NCBI GenBank assembly: GCA_030704615.1
Contig: CM060734.1
Span: forward strand, 42,858,042 to 42,922,041
Origin: Takakia lepidozioides
Taxonomy: Eukaryota; Streptophyta; Takakiopsida; Takakiales; Takakiaceae
Direction: 5' to 3'
DNA: 64,000 nt
This document shows, in pieces, positions 45,011 to 57,645 of this stretch (positions within the stretch are counted from its first letter, which is position 1; every line of letters begins with the position of its first letter). The position numbers and the translations under genes are program-made. Under the pieces are notes generated by a model. That model was not told the DNA's origin. It did no database searches and saw nothing but the letters and a program-made list of their open reading frames with translations.

Positions 45011-45534
45011 TCAAGCTTCATTCAAGACGGGGGCATGATTGCTGTCAAACCCCCCTGCAACCAAACGTTCTGAAGAACCGAGGGGGACAATTCTATGGTC
45101 ATAGATGAGAGGTAATGTCGGCAAGTGCTTGACACCGTTAAGGACCACATTGGGCTTTGCTTGGGCGGGCATCCATTTCAGTCCTCTTGTGGTGCCTGGT
45201 GCACCCCCGGAAAGCTTGGAAACATCCAGAATTGCTCTGCAATGCATAGCAAACATTCTCAAACATGGTTAGACACAGATAGGCTGTGGCAGATCTCAAA
45301 GGCAACAAAGAAAGACAAAAGCGCATCGTTGCATAAATCCTGTCCCTCAACAGAAGGTGCATTGCAAAACCATGGGTTATCTCTGTTTGTGTGAATGTTG
45401 TACCCATTACACTGCGCGCCACAGCTTTGCAATAATTGAGCCCACACCCAGTTTGGATAGACAAGAAAGTAGGACAGGGTCATAGAGTGAGAGAGAGCAG
45501 AGAGCACCTGGTTGAGACTGCAAGGTAAAACCAC
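45011..45534 (-). CDS. Possible terminal exons after the Kelch exon
   Basis: Two open stretches, 45534-45259 and 45262-45011. The second ends ...IVPLGSSERLVAGGFDSNH with a stop at 45013; its PLGSSERLVAGGFD looks like the last strand pair of a Kelch blade. Splice joins were not resolved. Confidence 0.3.
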
Positions 45535-45561
45535 AAGAATGATGAAGGATAGCCGACTTAC

Positions 45562-45673
45562 ACATCATTGAGAGCAGTCAAATTGGATGTGGCAGTTACA
45601 CCTCCATAAATCAACACCTGGGATCCCAAGGTCAAAGCAGAATGGCCAGACCTGGCTTCAGGCTCCAAGACAT
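45562..45673 (-). CDS. Possible C-terminal Kelch exon of the GK2-type gene
   Basis: Donor GTAAGT at 45561 and acceptor CTCTGCAG at 45674. The exon encodes EPEARSGHSALTLGSQVLIYGG and TALNDV, a clear Kelch blade. Its phase fits a donor GTATGA after the last kinase-side codons ([17 protein letters not shown] at about 45895), so the kinase would continue into a C-terminal Kelch part. Without that splice the frame reads 24 hydrophobic residues and more to a stop at 45742. A separate Kelch gene cannot be excluded. Confidence 0.5.
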
Positions 45674-45894
45674 CTGCAGAGCCGTCGCCATAAATGGCAA
45701 AAAATTAACACTTACATAACTTCTCTGTTATGTCAATCTTCTCAAACAGACTTTCTCATACATTGTTTTATGAGTAAGACTGACTCAAAGACAAATAATG
45801 AACAAGCTACCAGAGGAATCCAGGCCATATAAGAAATTGCTCTATCAGATCCAAAAGCCAATGCATAAACAATCTTAAGGAAAAGAGTCATACG

Positions 45895-48800
45895 GGGCTT
45901 TGCAGTGCCATTCTGACTGGCAGAAGGGGCCACGCCTAGCAGTGCCTGGTACATGAAACAAAACATTTCTTACAGAACCATCAACACTTCAAGTCACTGA
46001 AATAGATTATCAACAAGCTCTTCAAAATTATCTGGTCTCGTGATTTGATGATGGCACTTCAAGAACGTTCATGCTGGTATGTTCATCAGTGACACATCAT
46101 CCCGATAGTCTGCCATCAGCCAGAATACTGGCCAAAATTGTTTGGATATGATATGTCCACTTGCTATCGGGCTAGAAGGTGATATTATCGAGGTCTGTCG
46201 ATATGAAAGTTATGACCTGTACTTTACTATTCTCCGAATTTCACTCAGAATTCTCTCAGAAAAAAATCCATCCAGGGGTGGGATCACCTGGTAGGTTGCA
46301 GTAAGAGCAATTATACGACAGAACATTTCATACCTTTAGCTTATCATAAGTTTCATCCAGGTTGGCATTGACTAGAGTATAAGTGAAGAGCTTGGCATCT
46401 TTCCCACGCTCCAGCTCAGCCTTGGCATTTTTCAACCGTTTCTGAATCTGCTCCTCAGTCTCTGTCCCCCTGAGCCACGGAAATGCAAGGAAAGACTGCA
46501 TTACATGAATGCCTCCATCATGACCAGAAGCTACCCAGCCAGTACATGAATTGCAAATGCAGACCAACAGAGGGATAACTAGAACCAAACAATGAATACA
46601 TTGTGTGACAAGTCTGACAGAGCCCACCCCTGAAAGGGGCAAGTACTTGCAAGGAGAAGAGCCTCTTACTTACGCTAACTTTGGTTGGCATCATCTCACT
46701 CTCTGTCACAAGTCAAAAATCAAGGCAACCCAAGGCCAAACAAGGAACATGCGGGTCTTCATGAAGATCTGCATAGTGATGAATTGATAGAGAAAGAAGT
46801 AGTAGGACTAATACAATACAAGGAGCAATGTGACTGTGCAGAAATGAAGAGTTCCAGAAGTATGTCTTGTGAAGAAAAAATCTAGAAAATTGCCAGGCTA
46901 AGAGAATTTCCTCACACCTAATCCAGCAAGAGCACTGGTGAAATAACAGTATTTTCATATATTGCAAGTACATCATGCAATAGAGCCACTTAAAGAGGAT
47001 TCTCGTTCCTAACCAAAGAAAGGTATGCTCCTCACCTTCCACGCAAGCGCTTCTCAAGCTCTTCCTCCTCTGGATATGGGGGTTTGATAAACAAGAACAA
47101 GGCATTCAAAGGGCTCTTTTTCACAAGTTGCGCCCCTTGCACATCAATATCCAATATACATGTCTGCATTGCAACAACCCTATATGATTATTAGATTATA
47201 AGAAGCTCTGAGAAGCGCAACAGAAACTCACCAGATCCTGGCTGCCAAAGAGAGGAACCAGAAACCTTGAACCACACAGATATGCTCACTGCAAGCATCT
47301 GTAAGATATAGCTCCACACATCACAGTTAGTGCAATAAACAGCCTCTCTAATCATGAGGTTGGAAAAAGAGGCCTTAGGACATCTCCTACCTTGCCAACA
47401 TCACTGACAGCCTCAACAGCAGCCAAGCTTGTTCCATACAAGTTTCCGTGAACCTCTGCAGACTCTAGGAACTTCCCCTCCTTGATTTGCGTCTCCATCA
47501 TTGGCCGACTGGTGAAATGATAATGAACACCATCTTGTTCCTTCTCCCTGGGCTTCCGGGTGGTATGGCTGACGGAAAACCCAAACTTCTCTGGAAAGTC
47601 TTTCATCAACTTTCCAATAAGTGTTCCTTTTCCAACACCAGAAGGGCCACAGATGACAACTGGTCGCAAAGCATCCCCTGTGACTCCCTTGCTCCATGCC
47701 ACCACTTCCCTCTTCAGAATCTCGGATTGTCTTTTCACAAATGGAGTATCCACCTGCCATGGTACATTACACAAGCTGTTGATGCCTGTACTTGGGTGGA
47801 TGCAAAATAGCTATTTAAATGCCTGACATATTAAGGCAAAGTATGGCACCCTAGTAGTGTCCAAACAAAATTTAACCATTCATGGTCAAGGGGGACAGCT
47901 CACTTCAAGAAACCAGATGTCGCCCACAGTTGTGGTGCTGTGACCTCCATAGACAAGGATACGCCCGCCCTCAAGCAGCACCGCTGAATGAGCGCAGCGA
48001 GGTGAAGGAGGAGTCCCTAGCACCTTTGGCTTGATCCTACAAAAACAAGACTATTATTCGGACAACAGGAAATGTTGCACTTATATGCTGCAACAGCAAG
48101 GGCAATGGGGAATAATACCTCTGCCACAAAGTAATGTACTTCAGACTCGAGCATCAAGCTAAGGGACTTATCCCTAATTTGTCAAGATGCATTTTATCCA
48201 GTGGTCCTCAATGTCTTCATCAGCCAATTCACTATGGGTGCGCCCTCAAAGCCTTCCCTCTGGACTTTGCCATGTGGCTCAAACTCGGGAAACAATACAT
48301 CTGAACATGATTATAGAAAATGGATAGAAGTACTGCCGATTCATTAGCCCTACACCCTACATCCTCGTTCCCTCTATTTCCAAGAGTGACAACATACCAT
48401 CTCTCGACCACGGTGTCCATGATGTAGACATCGTTCAGCAAGCCGCTTTCTCCATAGCCACCAAACACAAACTGCAACACAGAAGGGAAAATTCGATCTC
48501 GCTTAAAGCTAAGACTTTCTCTGAAGATTTCATATGGGCAAGGAACAAGCATTATTTGAGACAGTGTAGAAGCGGATAACAAGTGAAGAGTAGAGCTGCC
48601 TGAAGGTGTGCTAGATTGAGTGAGAGACAGCCATGCATTCACAGAAGACAAGCAATATAGCGCTGAGGAACTGTCAGCCTACAAATTTGTCTCCAACGAC
48701 AGTGGCTGTATGTAATGAACGTGGGTCCGGTGGCTGTCCCGAGAAAGAAGGCTTGACACACTCCTGCTTCTTCGAGTTGGATTCTTCGCCCTGAGCCCAA

Positions 48801-49189
48801 CAAACGATCAGATCATCAGTGCAACTGCAGCCAACAACCAAAATCCACAAAGCTACATTGCGCCATAGCTTTTAGCTCTTGATCCGTCAAACTGCAGAAA
48901 CGAAGGCGCATATGTTCCTCACAAGTTCCGCTGCAGGCGCGAATACTAGCATGCTACAGCACTGCAAAGCTTTCCAGACCTTCCTCAACCTAGACTCTGA
49001 AAAGAAAATTAGCATACTTGGTTCTATAATTGCTGGGATTTGCTTTTTGTTCCCCTGCATCACATACGGTTGGAGGCAAAACACGCCCACATCGAGAGCA
49101 CCCCGCTACGCACTACAACATCCCCCAAAGCGAATACTAGTGCCAAGACTCGTGATCTTGCAACTCAATCAGCACCTTACCATAGTCAT
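45895..49189 (-). CDS. GK2: Guanylate kinase with N-terminal Kelch-like repeats (GK2 type)
   Basis: Converts GMP and ATP to GDP and ADP. Exons on the minus strand: possible start ATGACTATG at 49189-49181 (donor GTAAGG), 48790-48683, 48471-48398, 48036-47904, 47753-47391, 47163-47036, 46469-46334 and about 45945-45895. All internal joins keep phase with GT-AG borders. The first exons give Kelch-like blades ([54 protein letters not shown]), as in Arabidopsis GK-2. The kinase domain follows: P-loop [50 protein letters not shown] and [12 protein letters not shown], all expected sites. Intact as read, so this is the clearest host gene. The start is uncertain because a longer first exon in another frame is possible. 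Confidence 0.88.
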
Positions 49190-50560
49190 CTTCGGTGAAG
49201 CCTCCAATTCCGCACAAGGCCCCAGACCTGAAAAATGCATGTACTCAACTCCGCAGTTCTATCAAACGAAACTCATGTAGGTAGTCAACACACCACTCCT
49301 CCACCGGACACCCAACCCCCAAGGCGGCCTCCGGCGGTATCGTCCCGCGTCACCAAGATCCCAGAGTCAAGCGACGAAAGTGTCACTCAAAAGCGTTAGA
49401 GACGACATATGAAGAACTGGAGATCCATGCCAGGAATCCCGGCCCCAGGGTCGGTCCCAGCAGTGCAAGTGTGTGTGTGCAGATAGTTTGGAGGAATTGA
49501 TTCCTCCACCGAGCTTCCAGCCAGCAAGACTGCCCCAGCCATTCAACGCTCCACAGCGTGCCAGCCTTGCACACTCTTCTCTGACCCCCCCCTCTCCCTT
49601 CACCCCCCCTCTTTTCTCTTACGCACCCTCTTCCGTTGCCGCTCTCTTTCCATAAACGCCCACGATTGGCTCCGTACAGAATCTCACGGTCCTCGAAGCA
49701 TCCACGTGGGCACCCGGAAATGATGATGAGGTTCAACTTCTTTGTCCTGGGTAGCTTCCACACGACGACAAGTTTTGTTCCCCTCCCATTTTTTTATCGT
49801 GTTGCTAGGCTACTTTAGTAGGTAACTACTTACTTATAAGCATGTGTGTTCGGGACAAGTTGTGCTTGTTTGTGATGACGTGCATAGGTACTCGTAAGCA
49901 TTTTTCGCGACAAGTTGTGTGAGGACTGATACGGTGAGTACTTAGGTACTTATGAGCGAGCGTGTCGGAAATTTCCCACAGCAAGTTGGAATGACGGTGC
50001 AGCTTCTCTGCATGTGATGACCAGAGTACATACTACATACTTACCCTCCGTCGCAAGTGATGTAACAACGGTGGTGCTGTTTGTTGTGGAGCATATGAGT
50101 GTGTGTGTGTTGGTGTATTTCCCACCACAAGTGGTGTAACGAAGGTTGGTTGTTTGTTTGTTTGGGATGACGTGAGAAGGGTGAATGAGTGCCGCATGTC
50201 AGAATCGTGGCCACTTTACAAATTATTTAGGTGACCGCATATCCAATCTATGTGGTAATGGAGGACAGATTTGGCCCCCACCCGTCCGCTACCGGAGATG
50301 CAGCAGCTATCCAATTATTTGCTACAAAAGTGGGGTTAGGTACGATACATGTGATTGTGTGCGGTGGCAAAGTGCAAGTGTAGTGTGAAAAACAAGCCTC
50401 GGTACCCAAGCGCTGTGCAAGGTGCGGACTTTCAAAGTCGTCACCACCGACAAGGTTGTTCATCCGACCGAGGAGCATACAATGATATGTATGCAAGGAT
50501 GTTGCATGTCAACGATGTGATCTTTGTTTATATTTTCCTCCTTCAAGGAGAAGGAAAGTC
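49190..50560. other. Upstream region of the GK2-type gene and non-coding DNA
   Basis: The first ~600 bases probably hold the promoter and 5' untranslated region on the minus strand, including a C/T-rich block at 49570-49650. The rest has irregular repeats of GTGATGTAACGA / ACAAGTTGTG type (49850-50150) and no coding frame. Confidence 0.35.
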
Positions 50561-50564
50561 CATA

Positions 50565-50768
50565 CTCAGTACCAAACGGTGTTGGATAGTGCACTGCATG
50601 CCCCCAGGTGATTCTGGGCTCAAATCCTCCTACCTTGTATTCACCCATGTGCCCTTGAGCCTTGTGCTTGTCGCTCATGCAAGGTTACTTGGAAAGAGGT
50701 TAGTTTTTCCTCTCATTGTAATTAAGAGGCCTGATTTGTGAGTCGTTCCCAAGTATTTCCCTTAAACA
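50565..50768 (+). mobile_element. tRNA-derived SINE, copy 2
   Basis: Degenerate A box near 50571-50592 (ACCAAACGGTGTTGGATAGTGC) and a good B box GGGCTCAAATCC at 50616-50627. Body shared with the copy at 32994: GCCCTTGAGCCTTGTGCTTG, AAGGTTACTTGGAAAGAGGTTAGTTTTTCCTCTCA and TTCCCAAGTATTTCCCTTAA. Confidence 0.72.
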
Positions 50769-51772
50769 ATCTATTGGCCCTGGGCGACAGGGTAGGGACT
50801 ACGCATCAAGTTGGCCAAAGGCCCTTAACCTTATATCATGGGTAATTCCCATGAAACTTAATGGGAACATGAAAGTTTTTAGTTCCTACATTAGAATGTA
50901 TGCATATGCAGCATGAAGCATGAAGTACCTTATACCCCAAGTGGGTCCCAGCTGGGCACATGCTCCTTATGTTTTTAATGTGTTCTATTCATGGCTGATT
51001 GTCTATGTATATTCATCTACTCATAGATCAAATGATAATATGTGGTTATATCCCAAGCGATCAGAGGTTTCTCATGTTCTTTATGTGTTCTACTCGAGCC
51101 CTTAATTATCATGATCCTTAATCGGCAGTACTCATAGAATGGCATAAGTAAGATTTAAAGGCCATAGGCCTTGCTAGTTCGTTTACACTCATGATCACTC
51201 ATGATCTCCCCTTCAGTGACTACGGTGTGTGCTTTATGGCGATATCGAGGGTTTTAATTTTTTCCCCTCCAATAATTCTAATAAATAAACCAGGGCCTCA
51301 GTTCCCTGTTCACAAATATATATATATGTATATATATATATATAATAAACAGTACATATATTTTGGTATTTTTATTTTTTAATGTTTTTTTCCTTTTAAA
51401 AATAGAGGCCAGTGTTGTATTGGTATATAACATAGGAGACTGATATGTGCACAATATATGTACTGCTATTAAATACCAAATTAGTCAACAACAGGGCTTA
51501 AGTGTATGTCACGCTGTTCGACATAACATCATTCCATAAAACTTCATATCAGTAGTATTTGGTGTTAGTTGATATCATACATCAATATTTAATTCATACA
51601 TCAATAAAGATCTGTCAAGGTCTTTGTCCCGGCTTCATATATATATATATATGCCCATGGCAATGCAGAATCAACATGCAAAATATCACATACTTTAAAA
51701 AAGGCAAGTACCATGGCACTTGAGGTTATTTTTTCTTCTTTTAGTTTAGCCGCATAGAACATAACATGCTAA
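50769..51772. other. AT-rich non-coding stretch
   Basis: Includes a retroposon-like end (TAATAAATAAACCAGGGCCTCAGTTCCC, about 51277-51306) and TA microsatellites at 51317-51345 and 51637-51652. No gene seen. Confidence 0.4.
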
Positions 51773-52559
51773 GGCCCCGGCCGCACCTGGCTGCTAAGCG
51801 GCTTGCTAAGCTAGCTACCAGCCGTTAACGGCGTGGTGACAGCCGCACTTGCCCGTTACAACCCCCGCTAGTTAGCGGGCTCCTAGCTGCTGTTAAAGCT
51901 GACGTAGGGGTTCCTCCGAAATTTAGCACGTCCTCCCCCAAGGTGGTAAATCGCGGTCACCGACTAAAAATCGGGCAGTCGATCTTGCGCGCAACAGAGG
52001 TTTGCAGCGACTCCCCTTCCCTGCGATCTCTTCCCTGCGATCTCTCCCTTTCTCCCTCCCTGCCCCTCTTCCCTCTCTCTCTGCCTCCCTCTCTTTCATC
52101 ATCTCTCTCAATCCATCTCCTTCTATTCTTGTTCTTTCTTGTTTTTTGTTTTTGTTTTTGGTTGTTTGTGTATTCATGGGGTGGGTGACTGCACAGCAAG
52201 GAGCGCGGGGCGGGCGATAGCAAGTCACCGGCGACCGCAACTTAGTCAATGCAACTCGTTCGCAATTCAGTGAGTGCCATTTACATAGTGCTTTGTGCTT
52301 TCCACATGGAGTGCTTTGTGGCTGGTGCAATGGGCTTCCCTCCTGTTGTTCTTGTGGTCTCCACTGTTGGCGTCAGGCTTGAATTGAGGAATTGATCCAC
52401 GCTCAGTCTTTGGGCAGCTGTTGGCTAGGCTTGTTGTTGGTTTCTTCTGTTTGAGAGGTGCTGGGTCAATTGCCATGTTGTATATGTACAGGTGGTTGTC
52501 CGGTTGTATTGATTTATTGTCACTTGCCATTAAAGTGGGTTAAATGACAATGAACATCA

Positions 52560-53225
52560 TTGTTGGGTCTACTTAGTGGCTGGCTTACAATATCTGAAGC
52601 AAACATCCAAGCCAAGAACGATAGCAGATAGTGAAATGTCCAGGGATGGTGTGATTGACTTAAAAACTGATGAGGTCCAAACTTGCCAAAACAATTGTAC
52701 TCATAAGACGTTGTTTGCCGTAGCCTTGTGGCCATTGACCCCGCGCCCAGTTTGAGTGGGAACAAAAGGAACAGAACCTACCTCCGTCAGGGGCTGACGT
52801 TGGTAGTAAGACTTACCATCATATAAGGAATTAATCCGGGTTTTCCAGATATCCTCTAGAAAACCCTTCACACAAGCATCAATCTGTTGTGTGTGATTTG
52901 CCCAAAAACTAGGCCTCGGGAGGGCCTGGGCTTTTGGCTCAGCCTCGAGACTTTCAAAGTTGGTAAACAGGGGTACAGGCACAATTCCCTTGATAGAATT
53001 GAAGAGAGCGTCTCCTTGGTGAGAGAACCCCGGACAGTGTATCAGAAAGTGAATACTGTCTTCAGATTGCCCACACAGCGGGCAATTGCACTCTCCCTTT
53101 CCTCTCTGCTTCTGTTTGCTGTTCAAAGGTAGGCTTCCTGCCCCGAGTTTGAATTTCAGTCTAGTGCCGAGAGTGGGTAGACCCTTGAGGTCATCCAAGA
53201 TGTCCTCCCCCATGTCACTGACTAG
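52560..53225 (-). pseudogene. Retroelement zinc-binding RT (zf-RVT-like) fragment inside the Harbinger element
   Basis: Minus-strand frame 53213-52701: MGEDILDDLKGLPTLGTRLKFKLGAGSLPL, then the ligand block CNCPLCGQSEDSIHFLIHC and a helical tail. The pattern C2C...H....C and its context resemble the C-terminal domain of LINE reverse transcriptases, but of another family than the LINE at 3-5 kb. No RT core or A-tail accompanies it. Confidence 0.55.
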
Positions 53226-53695
53226 AAACCAGCCCTTATGTTTGCGGATGACTTCGCCAGGGACCTCTTTGAGGACCTCTTAGTATCCTGCATCTGTATA
53301 ACCGGTGCAAGGGCATTGCACAACCAATCGAATGTGCCTGCACTCATCTTCATAATCTGCAGCCATCTCTCGTCATCATATTGCAAAAGAAAGTCCTCAA
53401 ACCAAGCTCTCGATCTGTGCTTGACCCACATCCCTGAAGACACACCACCTCTCGGCTTGTAGTTCCTAATGGTCCAGAACTGGCGCTGCAAAAAACTCCT
53501 ACATGCAAGGAGTAACATATCTGGATCGTCCTCCTTGGCTAGGTCAATATCATGACGAAGCAGAGTCGGTCGTGCCTCTTGTGGGCGTCTCATCCCAAAC
53601 AACTCTGGAGCCTGATCGAGCATGAACTGTATAAAGACAAGAATCTCTCCCATGGCAATAGCCAATTCGTTTGTCATATTGAAGTCTGAACTCAA
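53222..53695 (-). pseudogene. Harbinger transposase, N-terminal part only
   Basis: The frame shows RSRAWFEDFLLQYDDERWLQ, MKMSAGTFDWLCNALAPVIQMQDT, the region that precedes the DDE nuclease in Harbinger proteins. After MQDT the similarity ends, and no D,D,E region is found elsewhere in the element. The copy cannot move on its own. Confidence 0.7.
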
Positions 53696-54646
53696 GAACC
53701 AGCAACACCTCTACTAGGGCAGTATTTAAATTGGCATCTTCTATGACTCCAACTTTGACAATGAACCCTGTAGATATGAGCATTCCAATGCTTGAGAACA
53801 CATCTCAAGATGGATATCATACATCACTAACTTAGCTTGATCCACAGTATGGAGCATGAAAATGTAGTCTCATGGAGTATCATTATTGCAGGCTATGCTC
53901 AGCATTGGTGTGGTAGGGAGGCCCTCCAACTATTTGAACAAACACAATGGATAAAACGTAGAGTTTGGACAGATCAGAGTTGTCTGTAAAACAGTCTCTT
54001 CTGCAAAGGGCTTGTGTGCAGCAGCTGGTGGGCCCAGAAGGAGCTTGTGCAATATCATTGTGTTCCCTCCACTGGATACATAAACTTGAACAGGCTCTTC
54101 AAGACCAAAAGGTCGAGGCATTGATGATGTTTAAGCATCATCAGACATTGAAAGACATTTCAAAAGGGATCGACCAGCCAAGCATGCCTGTCAAAACAGG
54201 GAGAAACCTGCATGGAGCAATTCCAGAAAAAATTCTCACCTTTGCGACTCAGGAAGGCCTTTTGTTGTCTTCTAGCATCAAATCGCTGTGAACTCTACAG
54301 GCACCAAGCACCACAGCTCCCTCTTCCCTGCAGCCTTTCGCAGTTGGTGATCGCTTGTCACTGACAAAAAGATAGCACAAGTCTCTCAAACTGACCTTCC
54401 ACTGGAACAGCAGTCTGAACGCGGCAGGGCCTGGGTCGTCAAGCACTCCCACGGGCTCCGTCCACCATAGCCGTGGGGCAGCCCGATTTTTTTTTTTTGC
54501 GCTTCTGCTAACAAACTGCCGCGCGACGGTTTGTTAGTAGCCAGGTGCGGCCGCCGTCGAGGTTCCTGCCAGACCTGCTAGCTAGCCGGCGCGCTAGCTG
54601 CGGCTAGTGGCCTGCTAGCTAACCGGCAGGTGCGGCCGGGGCCTAA

Positions 54647-57060
54647 GGCAACCCCGATCGACCATGACACTAACTATCCATTAGATTTTTCAATTCCCAG
54701 CACCCCCCTTAAAAGTTACACTGCTGGACAAAAACGATCCATTTACCCGCTGGTCCGCCGCCGAGATCCGGCAGCGTGGCGCGTCGCCAGAGGCTGCCCG
54801 GACGGACCGCTGGTTGCAGCCCTGCAGTCCGTTGCATGGACCGGGGGGCCCAGTAATTAAAAAAACTCAAGTTAAAGGTGGGGCGTGCCCCCGCCTAGAT
54901 GGCCTGTCGTGCAGCTTAGTTTGCCGCCAAACCTGCGAGCAGATGGAGGTCAACGTCTTTAAGCGCTTGGGTGGCGGCAGTCCGCCCTTATACCATAGCC
55001 AAGCTTAGGCTATTGCCCATCTCATTGCCTTGGGGCGCCTCTTTTTAAGGTCGTCATCATCATCATGTCATGGTACATTGCATAGTACCTAAAAAAAAAA
55101 CATCATGGCTTAATTCTCATGGGGTTAACCTCTTTTCCCACATATTAGTGAGGTCCTCCAAGCTTTTCTAGGCTTGGAGGCCTTGTAGGACTAAGAAAAT
55201 AAGCCTGAAAATTAGTTTTAGGGAGAAAATAAATTTCCAACAACTTTATAAATTTTTTCTTAAAAACACATTCAAGGTGTTAGCTTTCCCCCATTCCCTC
55301 TCCCCGGGGGGGAGGGGGGGGGGGGGGGGGTAATGCTTAACTACCAAGACAATATTGGAAACCAAGATGAGCTTGAGTGACACTAGGTCTCACTCACTCG
55401 CTTTCAAAGATAACAAAAAATGACAAAATAAATGAAGGTTTCCCACCAACTAAACAAGCATCGATCCAAGGGTTAGTTGGTTAGCTTCCCTGGCTTTTTG
55501 GTTAGCTTCACTCATAAAAGAGGACCTAGTGGCCAAAGGAAATGAACACCCACCCCAAAACTAGAGATCCCACTGCATGGTTAGCTCCCCAGGGTAAATC
55601 TTTCTATTTTGAGTACATCACACGACTCACAAAGCAAGAGACAACTCCATGGGCCTCTTTGCCACTATAGAGAGTTAGAAACCCCCTCTTTCTCACGTTC
55701 CTACCACTCCTTTGTTAGTAGGACCAAACTAGGGTTAGTGCAAATGACTCCAACAATTGAAAAACAAACAAAACACAAAATACAAAGAAAAAAATGGACA
55801 AATGACCAAAAGACTCTTTCTCTCCACTCAAAATGCTTTCACTTGGCTAAGTGGGCTACCAAAACCTAGGGGGAAGGGGTAGTGTTCACCTCTCCTATGG
55901 GGTTTGTTGCTCCTACCTCCTCTCTCACTCTAAGGGCTCACCACACTCTCAAGTTGAAACACACTTCGCTTTTTGGGGAAGATCTCTCATTTTCCATTTC
56001 AAAATGATTCCTTGGCCTTACAAACTACGCACCTAGGGTATCCATAGTCTTCCTAGCACCAACTAGTTGCTTCCTCCAAGCTTGCCTAAAACATCTAGGC
56101 TAAGCTTTAGCACACAAGCAATCTAGGACTTCACATGACAAAGCTATGCTCACAAGCAAGCTCTCTAAGAAACTAACTAACAAGAGACTAACAAGCAAAA
56201 AACAAGAGTGAAGTGGTGAGCAAGCTCACCTCCTAAGCTACTTATACTAGAAAAACTATAAAAGATGATTAGATGGAATATCCAAAATCCTTGGATGAGA
56301 AAAAAATTCAACACTTCTTGGTTGGTAGGTGATACATTTCATCCAACCAGCTGTCTCAAGGCGCTCTTATCCCTTTGAGGCCCAAAAATCCCCTTCAATT
56401 GAATTTCTTGTGGCCACATGCGCTCGAAAACTTTATAAATGGTGATTTGTTGCAAATCCTCTCCAAAAATCTTGAACTTAGCCACAAATTCTCTTGGAGT
56501 ATGCTTGAAATACCCACCAAAATTCAGGTCCATGTGGTTTAACCATCAACCATGGAAAATCAACAATGTTGGATAAAACCTCTTTAAGATTTTTGATAGA
56601 AGACCAAGACATCTTAGAAGCTTCTTGAATTTATTTCACACGCAGAAACTTAATTGTCCTCTTGGGAAAAAGAATATAATGTCGGCAGTTTGGTGTTTGC
56701 CGCACTACAATGTTTGTTTGCATGAATGAACTAAAACACAAGGGAACCCATGCTTGATCCCTGTCACTGACATATCCGAGTATGAAAATAAAATCATAAT
56801 CATGGGCATGTGCTCCACGCCTCCAACGTCCTCATGAAACTGCATTGGAGCAACGTGAAAATTTCTACTTGATACATTGCGAGACCGTTGTCAATCGTGT
56901 CGTTTAAAGCATAGCCCATCAGGCATTTTCTTATGAAGGCCAAGCACTCATTGTTTGCCTCTACTTTGAATAGCGATGGGACGTTGAGGTGAGAAACAGG
57001 CAGACCGTTGTTTGCAGTCATATAATTGGCCCCTACATATTCGAACACGGATGCCTCGGC
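54647..57060. other. Mostly non-coding stretch
   Basis: Contains a G run of about 19 bases near 55312-55330, GATTAG/TTAGCTTCCC-type irregular repeats, and a 64-codon minus-strand frame at 56533-56339 (FGGYFKHTPREFVAKFKIFG) that is protein-like but unrecognised. No splice-linked exons found. Confidence 0.35.
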
Positions 57061-57269
57061 GTGAGCCTGGTCGCGTGAGCGCAACTGCGCTCACGCCACG
57101 TCACCCGGCGCCAACGCCACATCACGGGGCTCACTCCACGTCATCGTGCTTGAAGGCCGCGTCACCACGCGCCAAGGAAGAAGTGGAGTGTATTCCCACT
57201 GAAGAGCACCCTTTACCGTGGAAACAAGTTGGACGACATAATGAAAGGACGTGGTCATTTTCACCTGAA

Positions 57270-57645
57270 AGCAACAGATGAATGAAGGATGGATGAATGT
57301 AGAGTGGATGATAAACAGATGGATGGGTGCGAAAAATGAAAGTAGATGGATGAATGTGGGATGGGTAAGAGTAAAATGGATGAATGTATAATGGATGTTG
57401 AATAATGGAAAACATTCATGACTGGATGATGCATGAATACACTGTAGATGAATGCACAATGTATATGACATGAGTGTGGTAGGTTTGTGGGGTGGATTTC
57501 AGAGTACAGTGGATGAATGCACAATGGATGTTGAATAAAGAAAAACATTCATGAATGGAGCACGCATGAATACACAGTAGATGAATGCACAATGGATATG
57601 ACAAGAGTGAGAGGGGTTTGTGGGATGGATTCATACAAATTGCCA
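57270..57645. repeat. GGATGAATG minisatellite with a ~124-bp higher-order repeat
   Basis: Short units GGATGAATG/TGGATG fill 57270-57400. Then two copies of a longer unit follow (57390-57513 and 57514-57637): GAATG[T/C]A[T/C]AATGGATGTTGAATAA...GAAAAACATTCATG...GGTTTGTGGG. Confidence 0.75.

Larger units (their letters stand above)
51773..54643 (-). mobile_element. PIF/Harbinger DNA transposon
   Basis: The ends are perfect 17-bp inverted repeats GGCCCCGGCCGCACCTG, flanked on both sides by TAA (51770-51772 and 54644-54646), the 3-bp target duplication of this superfamily. Beyond the ends are more loosely inverted GCTAGC/GCTAAC-rich stretches of about 130 bases. Inside are a transposase N-terminal part (53695-53290), a fragment of a retroelement zinc-binding domain and low-complexity DNA. 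Length 2,871 bases. Confidence 0.88.

Noticed and set aside
45742-45894. Hydrophobic C-terminal tail of the kinase as a membrane anchor
   Set aside because: A GTATGA donor precedes it and a phase-matched Kelch exon follows, so it is more likely intron sequence. Kept only as an alternative.
51943-52220. Plus- and minus-strand frames over the CT-rich block
   Set aside because: Low-complexity CTCTTCCCT sequence inside the Harbinger element with no domain.
53965-54291. 108-codon plus-strand frame in the Harbinger element
   Set aside because: No recognised motif, no splice support, and opposite in strand to the transposase.
55310-55330. G run as a functional G-quadruplex site
   Set aside because: A single homopolymer run in non-coding DNA, possibly length-inflated by sequencing; no context for function.
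57072-57642. Minus-strand open frames with Cys/His/Phe-rich repeats (SFIHCTFIHP-like peptides)
   Set aside because: They are translations of the GGATGAATG minisatellite and show no gene context.
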